Assembly: GCA_002344135.1 (NCBI GenBank) | Contig: DDTO01000004.1 | Location: 234,473-298,472, forward strand | Direction of reading: 5' to 3' | DNA from: Chthonomonas sp. UBA2362 | GTDB lineage: Bacteria; Armatimonadota; Fimbriimonadia; Fimbriimonadales; Fimbriimonadaceae | Length of the DNA: 64,000 bases | Shown: positions 8,985-18,003 of the stretch, one piece after another | Layout of the letters: the number at the start of each line of letters is the position of its first letter | How positions within the stretch are numbered: the first letter of the stretch is position 1 | Translations under genes and position numbers: made by a program | Notes under the pieces: generated by a model | Databases searched by the model: none | What the model saw: the letters and a program-made list of their open reading frames with translations, nothing else | Told to the model about the DNA's origin: nothing

Positions 8985-9242
8985 TTTCGAACCTCCGGTT
9001 CAGAAGGGATTCCAAGACAGGCTACATTCTACTGTAGATCCCCCCACAAACTACCAATTCGATCGTGCCCGGTCATGGCGAACAGTGCCGTTTGAACAAA
9101 GAGCTGCGGGGGTGTTCTGGGGTGGACGGACAGGGAATCGAGGGCCACACGCAGCGATTACGTTCTCGCTGAGCCCCTCCGGCCGGGGGTCGGAGCGGGC
9201 TTCTTCCTAAGCGTGTCCGTCAGATTGTGGGAAACTGCTGCC
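8985..9242. other. Intergenic region between divergent genes
   Basis: 258 bp between the dockerin gene (minus) and the DUF6508 gene (plus). It contains the short Shine-Dalgarno hairpin of the dockerin gene and a GC-rich AGCCC...GGGCT inverted pair near 9172-9203. No convincing promoter pair or RNA gene was found. Confidence 0.5.
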
Positions 9243-9697
9243 ATGGGCCAATCTTCCTGGTCGATCGGAGATATCGATGCCATGCTCGAACTGTTGCCCA
9301 TCTTCGAAGATCCCGACTTCGTGCCGGCGGTCTGGCCAGAACGACGAACCACGCTCCCCAGTGGAGAGACCGTCATGTGCCTGCCTTACCCGACTACCAC
9401 CCTTCAGTGGAGCAATTCTTCGAGCTCGAAAGCTCGGCGACGTTCGCCTTCCATCCGTATGCCGATCTACCGGAGGACGCCCCTCGCTCATCCGACGGAT
9501 TCGACCCCATGGCCCGCCGCGAGACGATCGATACCCTTCGAACGGCTAGCTTCGATCAAGTGCGCCGATACCTCGCCTGGTGCCGGCGGGGCGAGCGCTT
9601 CTGCGATGGACACGTCGACAGCGAACTCAGGACGGGAGTCTTGATTGCGGCGCTCCATCGCCTCAGGGTACTTCGCTCCGATCTTGGCAAGCGCTAG
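9243..9697 (+). CDS. DUF6508-like protein, interrupted by a -1 frameshift
   Basis: Reading from ATG 9243, the first frame gives Ile-Gly-Asp-Ile-Asp-Ala-Met...LPIFEDPDF and then Val-Met-Cys-Leu-Pro-Tyr-Pro before turning into nonsense. From about 9392 a second frame continues with Asp-Tyr-His-Pro-Ser-Val-Glu-Gln-Phe, then RYLAWCRRGERFCDGH and ALHRLRVLRSDL, to the stop at 9697. Adding one C to the CCC at 9389-9391 fuses them into one protein of about 151 residues with the order of motifs expected for DUF6508 (short cytosolic proteins of unknown function). It is a single-base deletion in a homopolymer, so a sequencing error or a true pseudogene cannot be separated here. Confidence 0.65.
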
Positions 9698-9728
9698 ATT
9701 GGGGCTCCGTACCTTGAACCCTTGTCCG

Positions 9729-11138
9729 CTACATCCTGTAGAACTGCTCCCAGCCTGTTCGGGGCGGTGGGCCGTCGAGAAGTTGGTCGGCGAACTTGTG
9801 GTTGGTGATTCGCTTCGTTGTTCGGTCGAATCGCAGTTTGGCGTCCACCCGCTGAGCTATGACGCCGATGGCCATTGCTTGACACAGCGGTCCGGCGACG
9901 CCGAAGTGCGATCGGCACCGCTCCTCACCGCGGCAGGCGCGGACGAAGTTTTCAAAGTGATTGGACGGGCTCTTGGGAGTTTCGGGCAGGTTCATGTCTT
10001 TGGCCGCTGCGGCAGGGATGATTTGGAGGGTCGAGCCGTGCGAGCCTCCCTTAAACGTTAAGCGTCCCCCATAGATCACTTTGCCCGGCGGGTAGACCTT
10101 GGTGTCGATAGTTCCTCTAGAGGGCGGCGGAATGTTGGGGTCCACCACGCCTCCGTCGAATCCCGGTGGCAGAGGCGGTAGGTTTTTCTGGCCGTCATAC
10201 CAAGTCAGTTCGAGCGGGGGCATCAGGCCCCGAGCCGGGAAGCGGAAGGCGATCGTCGACGCCTGCGGGAAGATGATCGCGCTATGCCCTTCGACGAGAA
10301 CCGGGTCGACCTCCTCCGGCAACCCCAGATCGAGGAATTCATGAGCCGTATCGAGGATATGCGCGCCCCAATCGCCGAGCGCGCCTGCTCCGTAATCGTG
10401 CCATCCGCGCCAGTCGCCATTGAGGTACTGTTTGTTAAACGGATGCGCCTGGGCAGTCGCCAGCCAGCAGTCCCAGTCCAAGGACTCGGGTAGTGGCTCC
10501 TCGGGTGGGTAGTCGTTTACCGTCATCCCATGCCAGCGCCGTGCGCTGTTCATAAAGGCGGTGATCTTCGTCACGTTCTCAATGATCCCGGCTTCGACCC
10601 AGGTCTTGAACTGGAAAAAGTTAGCTTCCGAATGCCCTTGATTGCCCATTTGGCAGGCCACCTTGTACTTCTGTTCGGCGGCCATCATCAGGTCCATCTG
10701 CCGGAAGGTATGGGCTAAAGGCTTCTCGACGAAGAGGTGCTTTCCCTGCGACATGGCGAGCATCGAAACGGCAAAGTGCGAGTGATCCGGCGTGCATACG
10801 CATACCGCATCGAAGCGCTTACCCATCTTGTCGAACATCGAGCGGAAGTCATAGAACTGCGGAAGAGCCGGAAACTCCTTGAGGATTGTCGTAGTGTGCG
10901 GCGCACCCATCTGCGTATCGCATAGCGCAACGACGTTGACTTGGCTGGTCCGATGCATCGCCCGGACGATGTCCGCGCCACGATTGCCGATGCCGACGAA
11001 TGCCATATCGACCTTCCGATTGGGTGAAAATCCACGCAGGATGGACGAAGGCAATATCGCGTACCCGCCGGCGGCAAGGGCGCCTTTCAAGAAGGCACGT
11101 CGATCGATAGCCGTTTGAAGTGTCTTATCGTCGTTCAT
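9729..11138 (-). CDS. Gfo/Idh/MocA family oxidoreductase with Tat signal
   Basis: 469 residues. An N-terminal twin-arginine signal (RRAFLKGALAAGG) is followed by a Rossmann fold with the nucleotide loop VGIGNRGAD, a CTPDHSH strand, and the EKPLAHT motif carrying the usual catalytic/cofactor Lys. NAD(P)-dependent oxidation or reduction of a sugar or inositol-like substrate outside the cytosol is expected for the family; the substrate is unknown. The C-terminal Asn-His-Phe-Glu-Asn-Phe motif is typical of the exported subgroup. Its ATG overlaps the stop of the upstream DUF1080 gene (ATGA), so the two are translationally coupled and probably act on the same glycan or glycoside. Confidence 0.9.
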   Translation of the reverse strand: MNDDKTLQTAIDRRAFLKGALAAGGYAILPSSILRGFSPNRKVDMAFVGIGNRGADIVRAMHRTSQVNVVALCDTQMGAPHTTTILKEFPALPQFYDFRSMFDKMGKRFDAVCVCTPDHSHFAVSMLAMSQGKHLFVEKPLAHTFRQMDLMMAAEQKYKVACQMGNQGHSEANFFQFKTWVEAGIIENVTKITAFMNSARRWHGMTVNDYPPEEPLPESLDWDCWLATAQAHPFNKQYLNGDWRGWHDYGAGALGDWGAHILDTAHEFLDLGLPEEVDPVLVEGHSAIIFPQASTIAFRFPARGLMPPLELTWYDGQKNLPPLPPGFDGGVVDPNIPPPSRGTIDTKVYPPGKVIYGGRLTFKGGSHGSTLQIIPAAAAKDMNLPETPKSPSNHFENFVRACRGEERCRSHFGVAGPLCQAMAIGVIAQRVDAKLRFDRTTKRITNHKFADQLLDGPPPRTGWEQFYRM

Positions 11139-12679
11139 GGTTTCTGAACACCCTCTCCTGCCCCGGAGGAGAGGGTCGGTGAGCGAAGCGAACCGGGGAG
11201 AGGTCGCGAACCGGGGAGAGGGTTTGCATCGGCGCAGAGCCCGGGCGGGAAAGCGCGGGCCTGCCCGCGCGCTCCAAACTCACCTTCCCCAGCGGAGGTG
11301 GCGGTCCGAATCTTGATGCTCCGAAACGACACTCGGTCGCCGTGATCCTGCAGCAATATGTGGCCGTCGGCCCAATCACCGAAGCTCGGGATCGTTCGGT
11401 ATTTGCTCTGTGCGATGAGGCCGCGGAAGGCCGAGGACCCCCGCTCGTACTCCAGTACCTTCTGACCGTTGAGCCAATGGGTCACCTGCGAACCGACGCA
11501 GGCGATCCGCGCACAGTTCCACTCGCCGATCGGGCTAGGCTGTTTGGTCGAAAGGGCGGGGATCAGATCGTAGAGCGAGGCGACGGTTCGGTTGCCGTCG
11601 CGGCCTTGCTTGGCGTCGGGGTGGCGCTCGTCGTCGAGGATTTGATACTCCAGCCCGATCGCCGAGCCGGTCGCCGCTTTCGCGCCGGTGCCGGTGATGG
11701 GGTCAAGATTCGGCTGGCAGTAGTACTTGATGCCGCTGTTGGCCCCCGGCGCGATCCTGAACTCGAGCATGAGCTCGAACTGGCCGAAGCGCTCGGTCGT
11801 GACGATGTCGCCCCCCGCCACGGATTCGCCGCCCCCGCTCGCGAGGACCGTGAGCTCCCCGTTCTCGATCTGCCAGCCCTTGGCCGGGAAAGCGTCGCTC
11901 TTCGCCCCGCGCCAGCCTTTCGTGGTCTTGCCATCCCAGAGCAGCCGCCAGCCCGCCGCTTCCTCGTGCCGCGCCAGGGTGTTCGGCGGCGGGGTGAGGT
12001 CGGCAAGCTTCATGTTTCGCCATCGCACCTGAGCCCCCTTCTTCTGCTCGTCGTTTCCGATCCCATGCACTTGGAGGCCGATGAACCCGCGCAGGGTCAT
12101 CGCGTCTCGGACCTCTGCGCAGGGCTTGCCGTTGAGCCAAGTCTTGATCGATTCGCCCTTTGCCTCGACGCGAACGTGGTTCCAGTCGCCTCGTTTGAAG
12201 AGCGCCCGGCCCTGCCCGGTGAACGTCTTGCCGTCCCCGCCGAGCGGGCCGGGGTACAGCCAGCCGCGCCGCCCTTCGTCGTAGATCCCGGCCGTCCACC
12301 AGCGGTCCTGCGCAGGGTCGGGGTCGATCTCGATCTGGTAGCCGTGGACGCGCCCCGACGGAATGTCGATCTCCTTGCCTTGCCAAAGGGTCTTCTTCGG
12401 GAGATCGAAGCACTCGCTGCGGACCTGCACCCCCGAGTTCAGGCGCGGATCGACCTTGAACTCGTACTCGAGGACGAAGTCGCCGAAGGTTCTCTCGGTG
12501 CAGAGGAAGGTGTTGGGCGTGTTCAGTACGCAGGTGCCGACCAGTTCGTTGCCCTCCACCCCGTAGGTCGCCACCCCCCCTCGCCTGATCCATCCCGCCA
12601 GGTCCTTGCCCGGCAGGAGGTCGATCGGTTGTTGCGAACCAGAGCCGACCAGCGAAGCGAAGAGAGCGAGAGTGTGCAT
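11135..12679 (-). CDS. Two-domain DUF1080 (3-keto-disaccharide hydrolase-like) secreted protein
   Basis: 514 residues with a short signal peptide and two concanavalin-like DUF1080 domains in tandem. Domain 1 (about 20-225) has LNSGVQVRS and HGYQIEIDPDP; domain 2 (about 240-455) has NSGIKYY and GLEYQILDDERHPDA. DUF1080 proteins include 3-keto-glycoside hydrolases working beside Gfo/Idh/MocA oxidoreductases, which matches the coupled downstream gene. The last 55 or so residues are low-complexity Gly/Pro/Ser and are encoded by the palindromic and tandem repeats at 11151-11221, so the original C-terminus appears to have been extended by repeat DNA. Start ATG 12679 is the only good one before domain 1. 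Confidence 0.85.
   Translation of the reverse strand: MHTLALFASLVGSGSQQPIDLLPGKDLAGWIRRGGVATYGVEGNELVGTCVLNTPNTFLCTERTFGDFVLEYEFKVDPRLNSGVQVRSECFDLPKKTLWQGKEIDIPSGRVHGYQIEIDPDPAQDRWWTAGIYDEGRRGWLYPGPLGGDGKTFTGQGRALFKRGDWNHVRVEAKGESIKTWLNGKPCAEVRDAMTLRGFIGLQVHGIGNDEQKKGAQVRWRNMKLADLTPPPNTLARHEEAAGWRLLWDGKTTKGWRGAKSDAFPAKGWQIENGELTVLASGGGESVAGGDIVTTERFGQFELMLEFRIAPGANSGIKYYCQPNLDPITGTGAKAATGSAIGLEYQILDDERHPDAKQGRDGNRTVASLYDLIPALSTKQPSPIGEWNCARIACVGSQVTHWLNGQKVLEYERGSSAFRGLIAQSKYRTIPSFGDWADGHILLQDHGDRVSFRSIKIRTATSAGEGEFGARGQARAFPPGLCADANPLPGSRPLPGSLRSPTLSSGAGEGVQKP
11151..11221. repeat. REP-like palindrome plus 15-bp tandem repeat inside a coding 3' end
   Basis: CCCTCTCC (11151-11158) faces GGAGAGGG (11168-11175) across a short GC spacer, forming a strong hairpin. 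It is followed by two identical copies of CGAACCGGGGAGAGG at 11189-11203 and 11207-11221. This kind of CCCTCTCC...GGAGAGGG unit is a common dispersed intergenic palindrome. Here it is translated as the low-complexity tail of the DUF1080 protein. Confidence 0.6.
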
Positions 12680-13221
12680 GACGGCGACCCTTACGCAGTT
12701 TACTCACGACACCTCTGGCATGTCCGTCTCGGACATCGGTTGCCTGGCGCCCCGCCCAGGGCCGACAATCAATGCTCTGGGGCGCCGCCGGCTCGCCCAC
12801 CCACCGCGCTTGGTCGACCTGCAACCACGACCTGAGCGTCGACATCGGCGGCTGCCCTCTTGGGTCAACTTCGGCGAGATCGGAGATGATTGTCGAAACG
12901 CGTCAGGATGTGGGAGTGCGCGGCCTGCCCGCCATCCTCACCAGCTCACCCCTCTCGATCCGGCCTTCGTCCAGCCCACGTGAGCAACCCCGCCGCTCGA
13001 AACGAGCAGAGCCGACGCGTACACCGCATTCCTATTGGAAGCAGACCTTCCCATGCTTTGAACATGTGTGCGTGCTATTCGAGTTGCGGTGCTCCGGGAG
13101 CGAGCAGAGTACGGGACGGCCCTGGTCCTACTGTTGCGCATCTGAGCACCCCTTCTTGCCTCCTAACACACTGAAGGTCCATTTCCAAAAACCCAAATGG
13201 ACCAGGAGGCAGAAGAAATCT
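12680..13221. other. Intergenic region with several palindromes; no gene seen
   Basis: 542 bp between the divergent DUF1080 gene and the subtilisin. Three inverted repeats are visible: ATGTCCG/CGGACAT (12720-12736, 3-base loop); GGCGCCCC/GGGGCGCC (12746-12753 with 12779-12786); and GGTCCATTT/AAATGGACC (13176-13203) immediately before the subtilisin Shine-Dalgarno. Reading frames here do not look like protein. The first two palindromes could be operators for the divergent promoters. Confidence 0.5.
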
Positions 13222-15546
13222 ATGTACAAACTCTCCACTCGCAAAGCCGCGCTCCCGTTGGCAATTGGAACAATTTCGTTGCTCTTGCTTGCGGAGACAG
13301 CGCATGCTCAAATTGATGCCAGAATCGCTGCACCAGAAGCCAACGGCCTGATCGTCAAGTTCAAACCAGGCACCAGGCTCGAAATGATGGCGGTACTTGG
13401 TCATCAAAGCGACAGAATCCAGGAGTTCCCGGGCTCTGAGTTTGTCGTCGTGCACACTTCCGACGAAGGAACACTGGGGTCGATTCTTGCTTGGCATCCA
13501 GCCGTAGAGTACGTCGAACCCAACTATCGCTGTGATGCGTTTCATACGCCAAACGACACGCGATATTCAAGCCAGTGGTACCTGCCAAAGGTGGCTGCTC
13601 CGGCTGCATGGGACATCACAAGAGGCTCCAACAATGTTACCATAGCCATCATCGATACCGGCGTGCAGCTCAATCATCCAGATTTGAGCGCGAAAATCGT
13701 TCCGGGTTACGATTTCGTCAATCTCGACAGCAGTGCGAATGACGATAACGGACATGGTACCCACTGCGCGGGTATTGCAGCCGCATCCACCGACAATCGA
13801 ACTGGCATCGCTGGTGTCGCCATGAGATGCAACATAATGCCAGTTAAGGTCCTTAGTCAAACGGGAGTTGGATACAATGCCGACGTGGCCGCTGGGATGA
13901 TCTGGGCGGTACAGAACGGTGCCAACGTCCTGTCTCTTTCCCTCGGCAGCGCTTTCGACTCGCAGGTCCTTCGAGATGCCGCACAAGTCGCCGAGTCAGC
14001 TGGAGCGCTTGTTGTAGCTGCTGCTGGCAACAGCAACTCCATTGAGCCTCGCTACCCAGCTGCCATTCCGACCGTCGTTGCCGTGGCTGCAACGGATCGA
14101 ATGGACCAAAGAGCGTCGTACTCTTCCCATGGAAGTTGGGTTGATGTTGCGGCTCCTGGCGGAGCTGGTCCAGGAACTCCCCAAAGCGCTCAGATTCTTT
14201 CAACCTATCTAGGAAGTACCTATCAGTTCAAGAGTGGGACGAGCATGGCTTGTCCTCTGGTCGCGGGCATTGGGGCGCTTCTTGTCTATGGAACCGGGCG
14301 GGGCCTACCGCCACAGCCTATCCGTGCCGCACTCGAAGCAGGCTGCGACTCGATCGGGCCATGGATTCGGACCGGCCGCGTCAACGCCAGGCGGTCACTC
14401 TTGCTAGCTACGCCTCCGGCAGCACCATCACGGCTTCGCAGAATAAGCCTCACCTCAAATCGCGTAGACATTGCATGGGATGATAACTCGATCAATGAGT
14501 CTGAATTCGTAATCGAATGGAGCATGAACGGCGGTCCATGGGGATGGGCCTGGACCGTAGGTGCAAACCAAACTACCTCAGCCCTCGGAGGGATGCAGCC
14601 CGGGGCAAGCTATCGCATTAGGGTACTTGCGAGAAACATAGGAGGCTATTCAGCACCTTCCAACATCCTAGAAGTAACTCCGAACACCTACCCAGCAGAT
14701 CCATCACATCTTGAGGCCGTCAACATCTGGGCGACCCAGCTTGATCTCAGGTGGCGAGATAACTCTTCGGACGAGAGTACGTTTCGAATCGAAATGAAGA
14801 CAACGCAATCTGATTGGGTCTATATCGGATGGTCTTCAGCCAATGATCCTTCATTCCGCGTGACGGGTTTGCAGGTCAATACCGACTACTGGTTTAGAGT
14901 CCGAGCATTCAAGAACGACGTCGGATACTCGGGTTACTCGAACGTCGTTCAGGTACGAACTGGTAGTCCGCCCCCCGGTCCTCCTTCGGCGCCATCACAC
15001 CTCACACCCGCAAATGTTTGGTCGGAGCGGATCGATCTGAATTGGCGCGATAACTCCAACGACGAGACCGAGTTTCGGGTGGCGATTAGCACCAACGGCG
15101 GTGCCAGTTGGAACAACGCTGCTGTAGTCGAAGCGAACCGCACGAATGCTCGAATCGATGGACTGCAGCCCAACACAACGTATTGGTTCAAAGTGCGGGC
15201 TGGCAATCCGTATGGCTACTCAGAGTACTGCGACATCATCGCGGTCACCACACGTCAGGCCCCTCCAAGAGCACCTTCAAATCTGCATCGTGCCAATGTT
15301 TGGGCGCGAACCATCGATGTCAACTGGAACGACAACTCAGATAATGAGGTCGAGTTCGAGATCCAGATCAGTACGGCCGGCAGCGGTGGCCCATGGACGC
15401 CGAAGACCTGGCGTCCGGTCAATTCTACGGGTGGCCGAATCTCCGACCTTCAGCCCAACAGAAGATACTGGATTCGAGTTGGTGCCAGGAACGCCGAGGG
15501 GATCAGCTGGTCCAATGTGATCGAGGAAAGAACTCGCGCTTCATAG
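13222..15546 (+). CDS. Secreted subtilisin-like serine protease (S8) with four fibronectin III domains
   Basis: 774 residues from ATG 13222, preceded by AGGAGG (13204-13209) and followed by a clear signal peptide ending Ala-His-Ala-Gln. A propeptide (about 30-105) precedes the S8 domain with the triad Asp145 (IIDTG), His178 (GHGTHCAG) and Ser341 (SGTSMACP), and the oxyanion Asn270. Four FN3 domains follow (about 400-770), each with the repeated Asp-Asn-Ser and Thr/Ser-Tyr-W/R-x-R-V-x-A patterns; they probably bind surfaces or substrates. The frame stays open upstream but that part is not protein-like. Base composition (roughly 50-55% GC in sampled lines) is clearly below its neighbours, suggesting transfer. 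Confidence 0.93.
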   Translation: MYKLSTRKAALPLAIGTISLLLLAETAHAQIDARIAAPEANGLIVKFKPGTRLEMMAVLGHQSDRIQEFPGSEFVVVHTSDEGTLGSILAWHPAVEYVEPNYRCDAFHTPNDTRYSSQWYLPKVAAPAAWDITRGSNNVTIAIIDTGVQLNHPDLSAKIVPGYDFVNLDSSANDDNGHGTHCAGIAAASTDNRTGIAGVAMRCNIMPVKVLSQTGVGYNADVAAGMIWAVQNGANVLSLSLGSAFDSQVLRDAAQVAESAGALVVAAAGNSNSIEPRYPAAIPTVVAVAATDRMDQRASYSSHGSWVDVAAPGGAGPGTPQSAQILSTYLGSTYQFKSGTSMACPLVAGIGALLVYGTGRGLPPQPIRAALEAGCDSIGPWIRTGRVNARRSLLLATPPAAPSRLRRISLTSNRVDIAWDDNSINESEFVIEWSMNGGPWGWAWTVGANQTTSALGGMQPGASYRIRVLARNIGGYSAPSNILEVTPNTYPADPSHLEAVNIWATQLDLRWRDNSSDESTFRIEMKTTQSDWVYIGWSSANDPSFRVTGLQVNTDYWFRVRAFKNDVGYSGYSNVVQVRTGSPPPGPPSAPSHLTPANVWSERIDLNWRDNSNDETEFRVAISTNGGASWNNAAVVEANRTNARIDGLQPNTTYWFKVRAGNPYGYSEYCDIIAVTTRQAPPRAPSNLHRANVWARTIDVNWNDNSDNEVEFEIQISTAGSGGPWTPKTWRPVNSTGGRISDLQPNRRYWIRVGARNAEGISWSNVIEERTRAS

Positions 15547-15683
15547 GCCGACCAGGCCTCGCATGCCGGCATCGTTACACCCTCTGCTCCCTGACGATGT
15601 CGGCCCTGGCCTGCCCCTTGCGGGTAGCTCACTGTGAGATGCGATGCGTCTTAAGGCCCTAAATGCAGCGGAGTCCTCTGTTT

Positions 15684-15716
15684 GCCTCAACCCTAAGCAG
15701 GGTTGAGGCTTTCTTA
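15684..15716 (+). terminator. Rho-independent terminator after the subtilisin gene
   Basis: Perfect 11-bp stem GCCTCAACCCT / AGGGTTGAGGC with loop AAGC, followed by TTTCTT. It lies 138 bp after the protease stop. Confidence 0.9.
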
Positions 15717-15954
15717 CTGAGGCCAGGGCCGCCGACAGTCGAAAACGGTGCGCAGGTCGCTCGGCAAGGCAAACTCGTCCCCAGAAGACCGCCTGACACG
15801 CCACGCCATGGTTCTTAAAGTGCTGCTGCGGTACGGTGTTGAGGATACTCCCTAGGCTGAAGTAGCCTCGACCCTGCGAGCATCGAGGCAAGAAGTCTCT
15901 TGTGCAGGAATCTCTAGGCCAGCTAAGGCGCACGGGGAAACGCGCTCCAGCCTA
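15717..15954. other. Gene-free stretch between terminator and glycosidase gene
   Basis: A minus-strand frame of 130 codons covers this stretch and also runs across the terminator, but its residue composition is not protein-like and it has no recognisable domain or ribosome site. Nothing else is seen here. Confidence 0.5.
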
Positions 15955-17901
15955 TCAGGGTGGCGGAAGCACACCCTTGGGAGGGAGCACGATCACGGAC
16001 ATCGAGTAAGGCGGAAAGAGCATGCTGAAGTTGCGGCCAGTAGTCCTTGCGGTCGCCTTCGAGACGTCGCGACTCCCGATGCCGGTTCGCGCTGCCTCGT
16101 CCTGCGGGATGCCGTAGCGGTGCACGGTTGCCGCCGGGCTGAACGTGCCGGGGCCGGAGAACACGATGTTCCCGGGGAGGCCGAGGGTAGGGCTCTTGTT
16201 GATGATCAGGAGCCGGGTGGTCCCGTTCGGCTGTCGAGCGGCATAGATCGAGAGCAGAGCATAGTCGCTGGTCGTCGCGAGGACTTGCTCGCCGCCCCGA
16301 GCGAACTCCTTGACCAGCTTGGCCGAGTAATAGGCCGGGTGCAGATCGCCGTTGCTGATCGAGATGATGCCGTAATCGCCGTAGCCGCGCCATCCGTAAA
16401 GCGAGGGCGAGTTGTTGTTGCCGGTATGGGGGCTGTTGCGCACGTCCCACCAGTAAAGGCCGCGGAGTTCGGTCTTCAGGGCCTGGCCGACGCTGTCGGC
16501 CCAGAAGAGCCCATTGACGAGACTCGTGGTCTGCTTGCCGGGGCTATGGGAGACCGAGTTGTTCTCCGTGCAGACGATCTCGACATTCGCGGCAATGGAG
16601 CCGAGATAGTCATCGAGCATGAGGCGTAGCGAGGCAATATCGTCGGCCCAGGACGTCGAGGACTGGAGCAATCCGGCATCGCTCTCCTGACCCGGCTCCT
16701 GGTGGTACTTGTGGTAGATCAGGAAGTCGGGGGTGACACCGAGCGACCGCAGAGTCGAGAGCATGACCGGGCCCCAGCCGTTGTGCACCTGGAGCGTTCG
16801 GGGGTTGATCGCCGGGTGATCCGTGTAATTGGCGTAGGCCTCCTCGCCGAGCGGCGTCACCACACCGACCTTGACGGACGGGTCGACCGCCTTCATTTGC
16901 TGGATGTAGTCGCGGGCGGCGAGGGCGTAGGAGTAGGGGTCGTGCGGCCGGGGGCGGTGGTCGGTTTCCCACTGCCCATAGCATTCGTTGCCGATCTCCC
17001 AGAACCGAACGCCGTAAGCCCGGACGACGTTGGCGTAATGCACCCATGCGGCGGCTTCTTGGGGGGTGCCGGTACCGTAGTTCGTCGTCACCATAAGCTG
17101 CGAGCCGGTGTCGCGGGCGACTGAAGCGAAGGAATTGAAGTCCGTTGCCCAGGTCCACGTGTTGTCGAGGGTCGTATTGGTCGCCCAGTGGTACTCGTTG
17201 GAGAGCGAACCGCCGGGGATGCGCAGAGCCCGGTTCTGGATGCCGAGCAATAGGCTGCGAGTGGTCGCGGTGTTGAATTGAGCGTCCCACATCGTGCCGT
17301 TCAAGGCGAACATCCGTGGGTCCGCGATCTGAAGGACATGGCCCAGATCGACCGTCAGGTTCACCGACGAAGGGGGCGCGGTCGCCTTGAGCACGATGTC
17401 GTCGAGGTAGAAGGCAGGCTGGCTCACGCCGGCGGACTCCTGAATCCAAAAGCCGGTGAAGTTCGAGGCGCCAGCGGCGCCGAGGGCCGACAGAGGAATG
17501 CTCACCCGCCGCCACTGACCAGCGGCGATCGATCCGCCTGCGATGAAGGGGTTCAGGTCGACCGTTGGCCCGGCACTGCCCGCGAGGACACCGGCGACGC
17601 GCAGAGTCCGGTTGCTGACCGTCCCGCCGTGAACATAGAACTCCAGGGTCGTGAAGCCGACCGTCGACATCGAGCCGTGGCTGAGGTAGAAGCCCTGCCA
17701 GCCGGCGGCCATGGTGACCTTCACGCTGCGGCTTCCCGCGTGGGCATAGTCGGTCGAGGCGAGGTCGCGCGTGCACCAGGACCAGTCCTGCCATCCATTC
17801 TGCAGGGCCTCGCCGTACACGATCAGATCCCCCTGCGCCCAAGCGACGGCCGAGCAGAAGGCCCAGCCGATGCCGATCGTCGCCCTTCGAAGCCAAGACA
17901 T
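15955..17901 (-). CDS. Secreted glycoside hydrolase-like protein with N-terminal beta-sandwich (GH51/GH39-like)
   Basis: 648 residues with a signal peptide ending Ala-Trp-Ala-Gln. Residues of about 25-185 form a carbohydrate-binding-like beta sandwich (FYLDDIVLKA at its end). A TIM-barrel follows, with a likely acid/base Glu in EIGNECYGQWE and a likely nucleophile Glu in VCTENNS, the arrangement of clan GH-A alpha-L-arabinofuranosidase-like enzymes. The C-terminal 110 residues form a second beta domain. Hydrolysis of plant or extracellular polysaccharide is inferred; the substrate cannot be read from sequence. It stands alone, 102 bp downstream of the DUF2330 gene. Confidence 0.75.
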   Translation of the reverse strand: MSWLRRATIGIGWAFCSAVAWAQGDLIVYGEALQNGWQDWSWCTRDLASTDYAHAGSRSVKVTMAAGWQGFYLSHGSMSTVGFTTLEFYVHGGTVSNRTLRVAGVLAGSAGPTVDLNPFIAGGSIAAGQWRRVSIPLSALGAAGASNFTGFWIQESAGVSQPAFYLDDIVLKATAPPSSVNLTVDLGHVLQIADPRMFALNGTMWDAQFNTATTRSLLLGIQNRALRIPGGSLSNEYHWATNTTLDNTWTWATDFNSFASVARDTGSQLMVTTNYGTGTPQEAAAWVHYANVVRAYGVRFWEIGNECYGQWETDHRPRPHDPYSYALAARDYIQQMKAVDPSVKVGVVTPLGEEAYANYTDHPAINPRTLQVHNGWGPVMLSTLRSLGVTPDFLIYHKYHQEPGQESDAGLLQSSTSWADDIASLRLMLDDYLGSIAANVEIVCTENNSVSHSPGKQTTSLVNGLFWADSVGQALKTELRGLYWWDVRNSPHTGNNNSPSLYGWRGYGDYGIISISNGDLHPAYYSAKLVKEFARGGEQVLATTSDYALLSIYAARQPNGTTRLLIINKSPTLGLPGNIVFSGPGTFSPAATVHRYGIPQDEAARTGIGSRDVSKATARTTGRNFSMLFPPYSMSVIVLPPKGVLPPP

Positions 17902-18003
17902 ACCTCTTTCTACCGCCGATTCAGCCGGGACGTGCGGTTCGGGATGTTCCCGGCACGGTTTTCGAGCTTTGTCGGCGCGGGTCTCCAGGGTCGACGAGGG
18001 CGC

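Noticed and set aside
12772..13221. In-frame extension of the subtilisin gene
   Set aside because: The extra sequence is not protein-like, and a signal peptide with good ribosome site begins at 13222.
15541..15933. Minus-strand frame of 130 codons
   Set aside because: It crosses the subtilisin terminator, with no domain or ribosome site.
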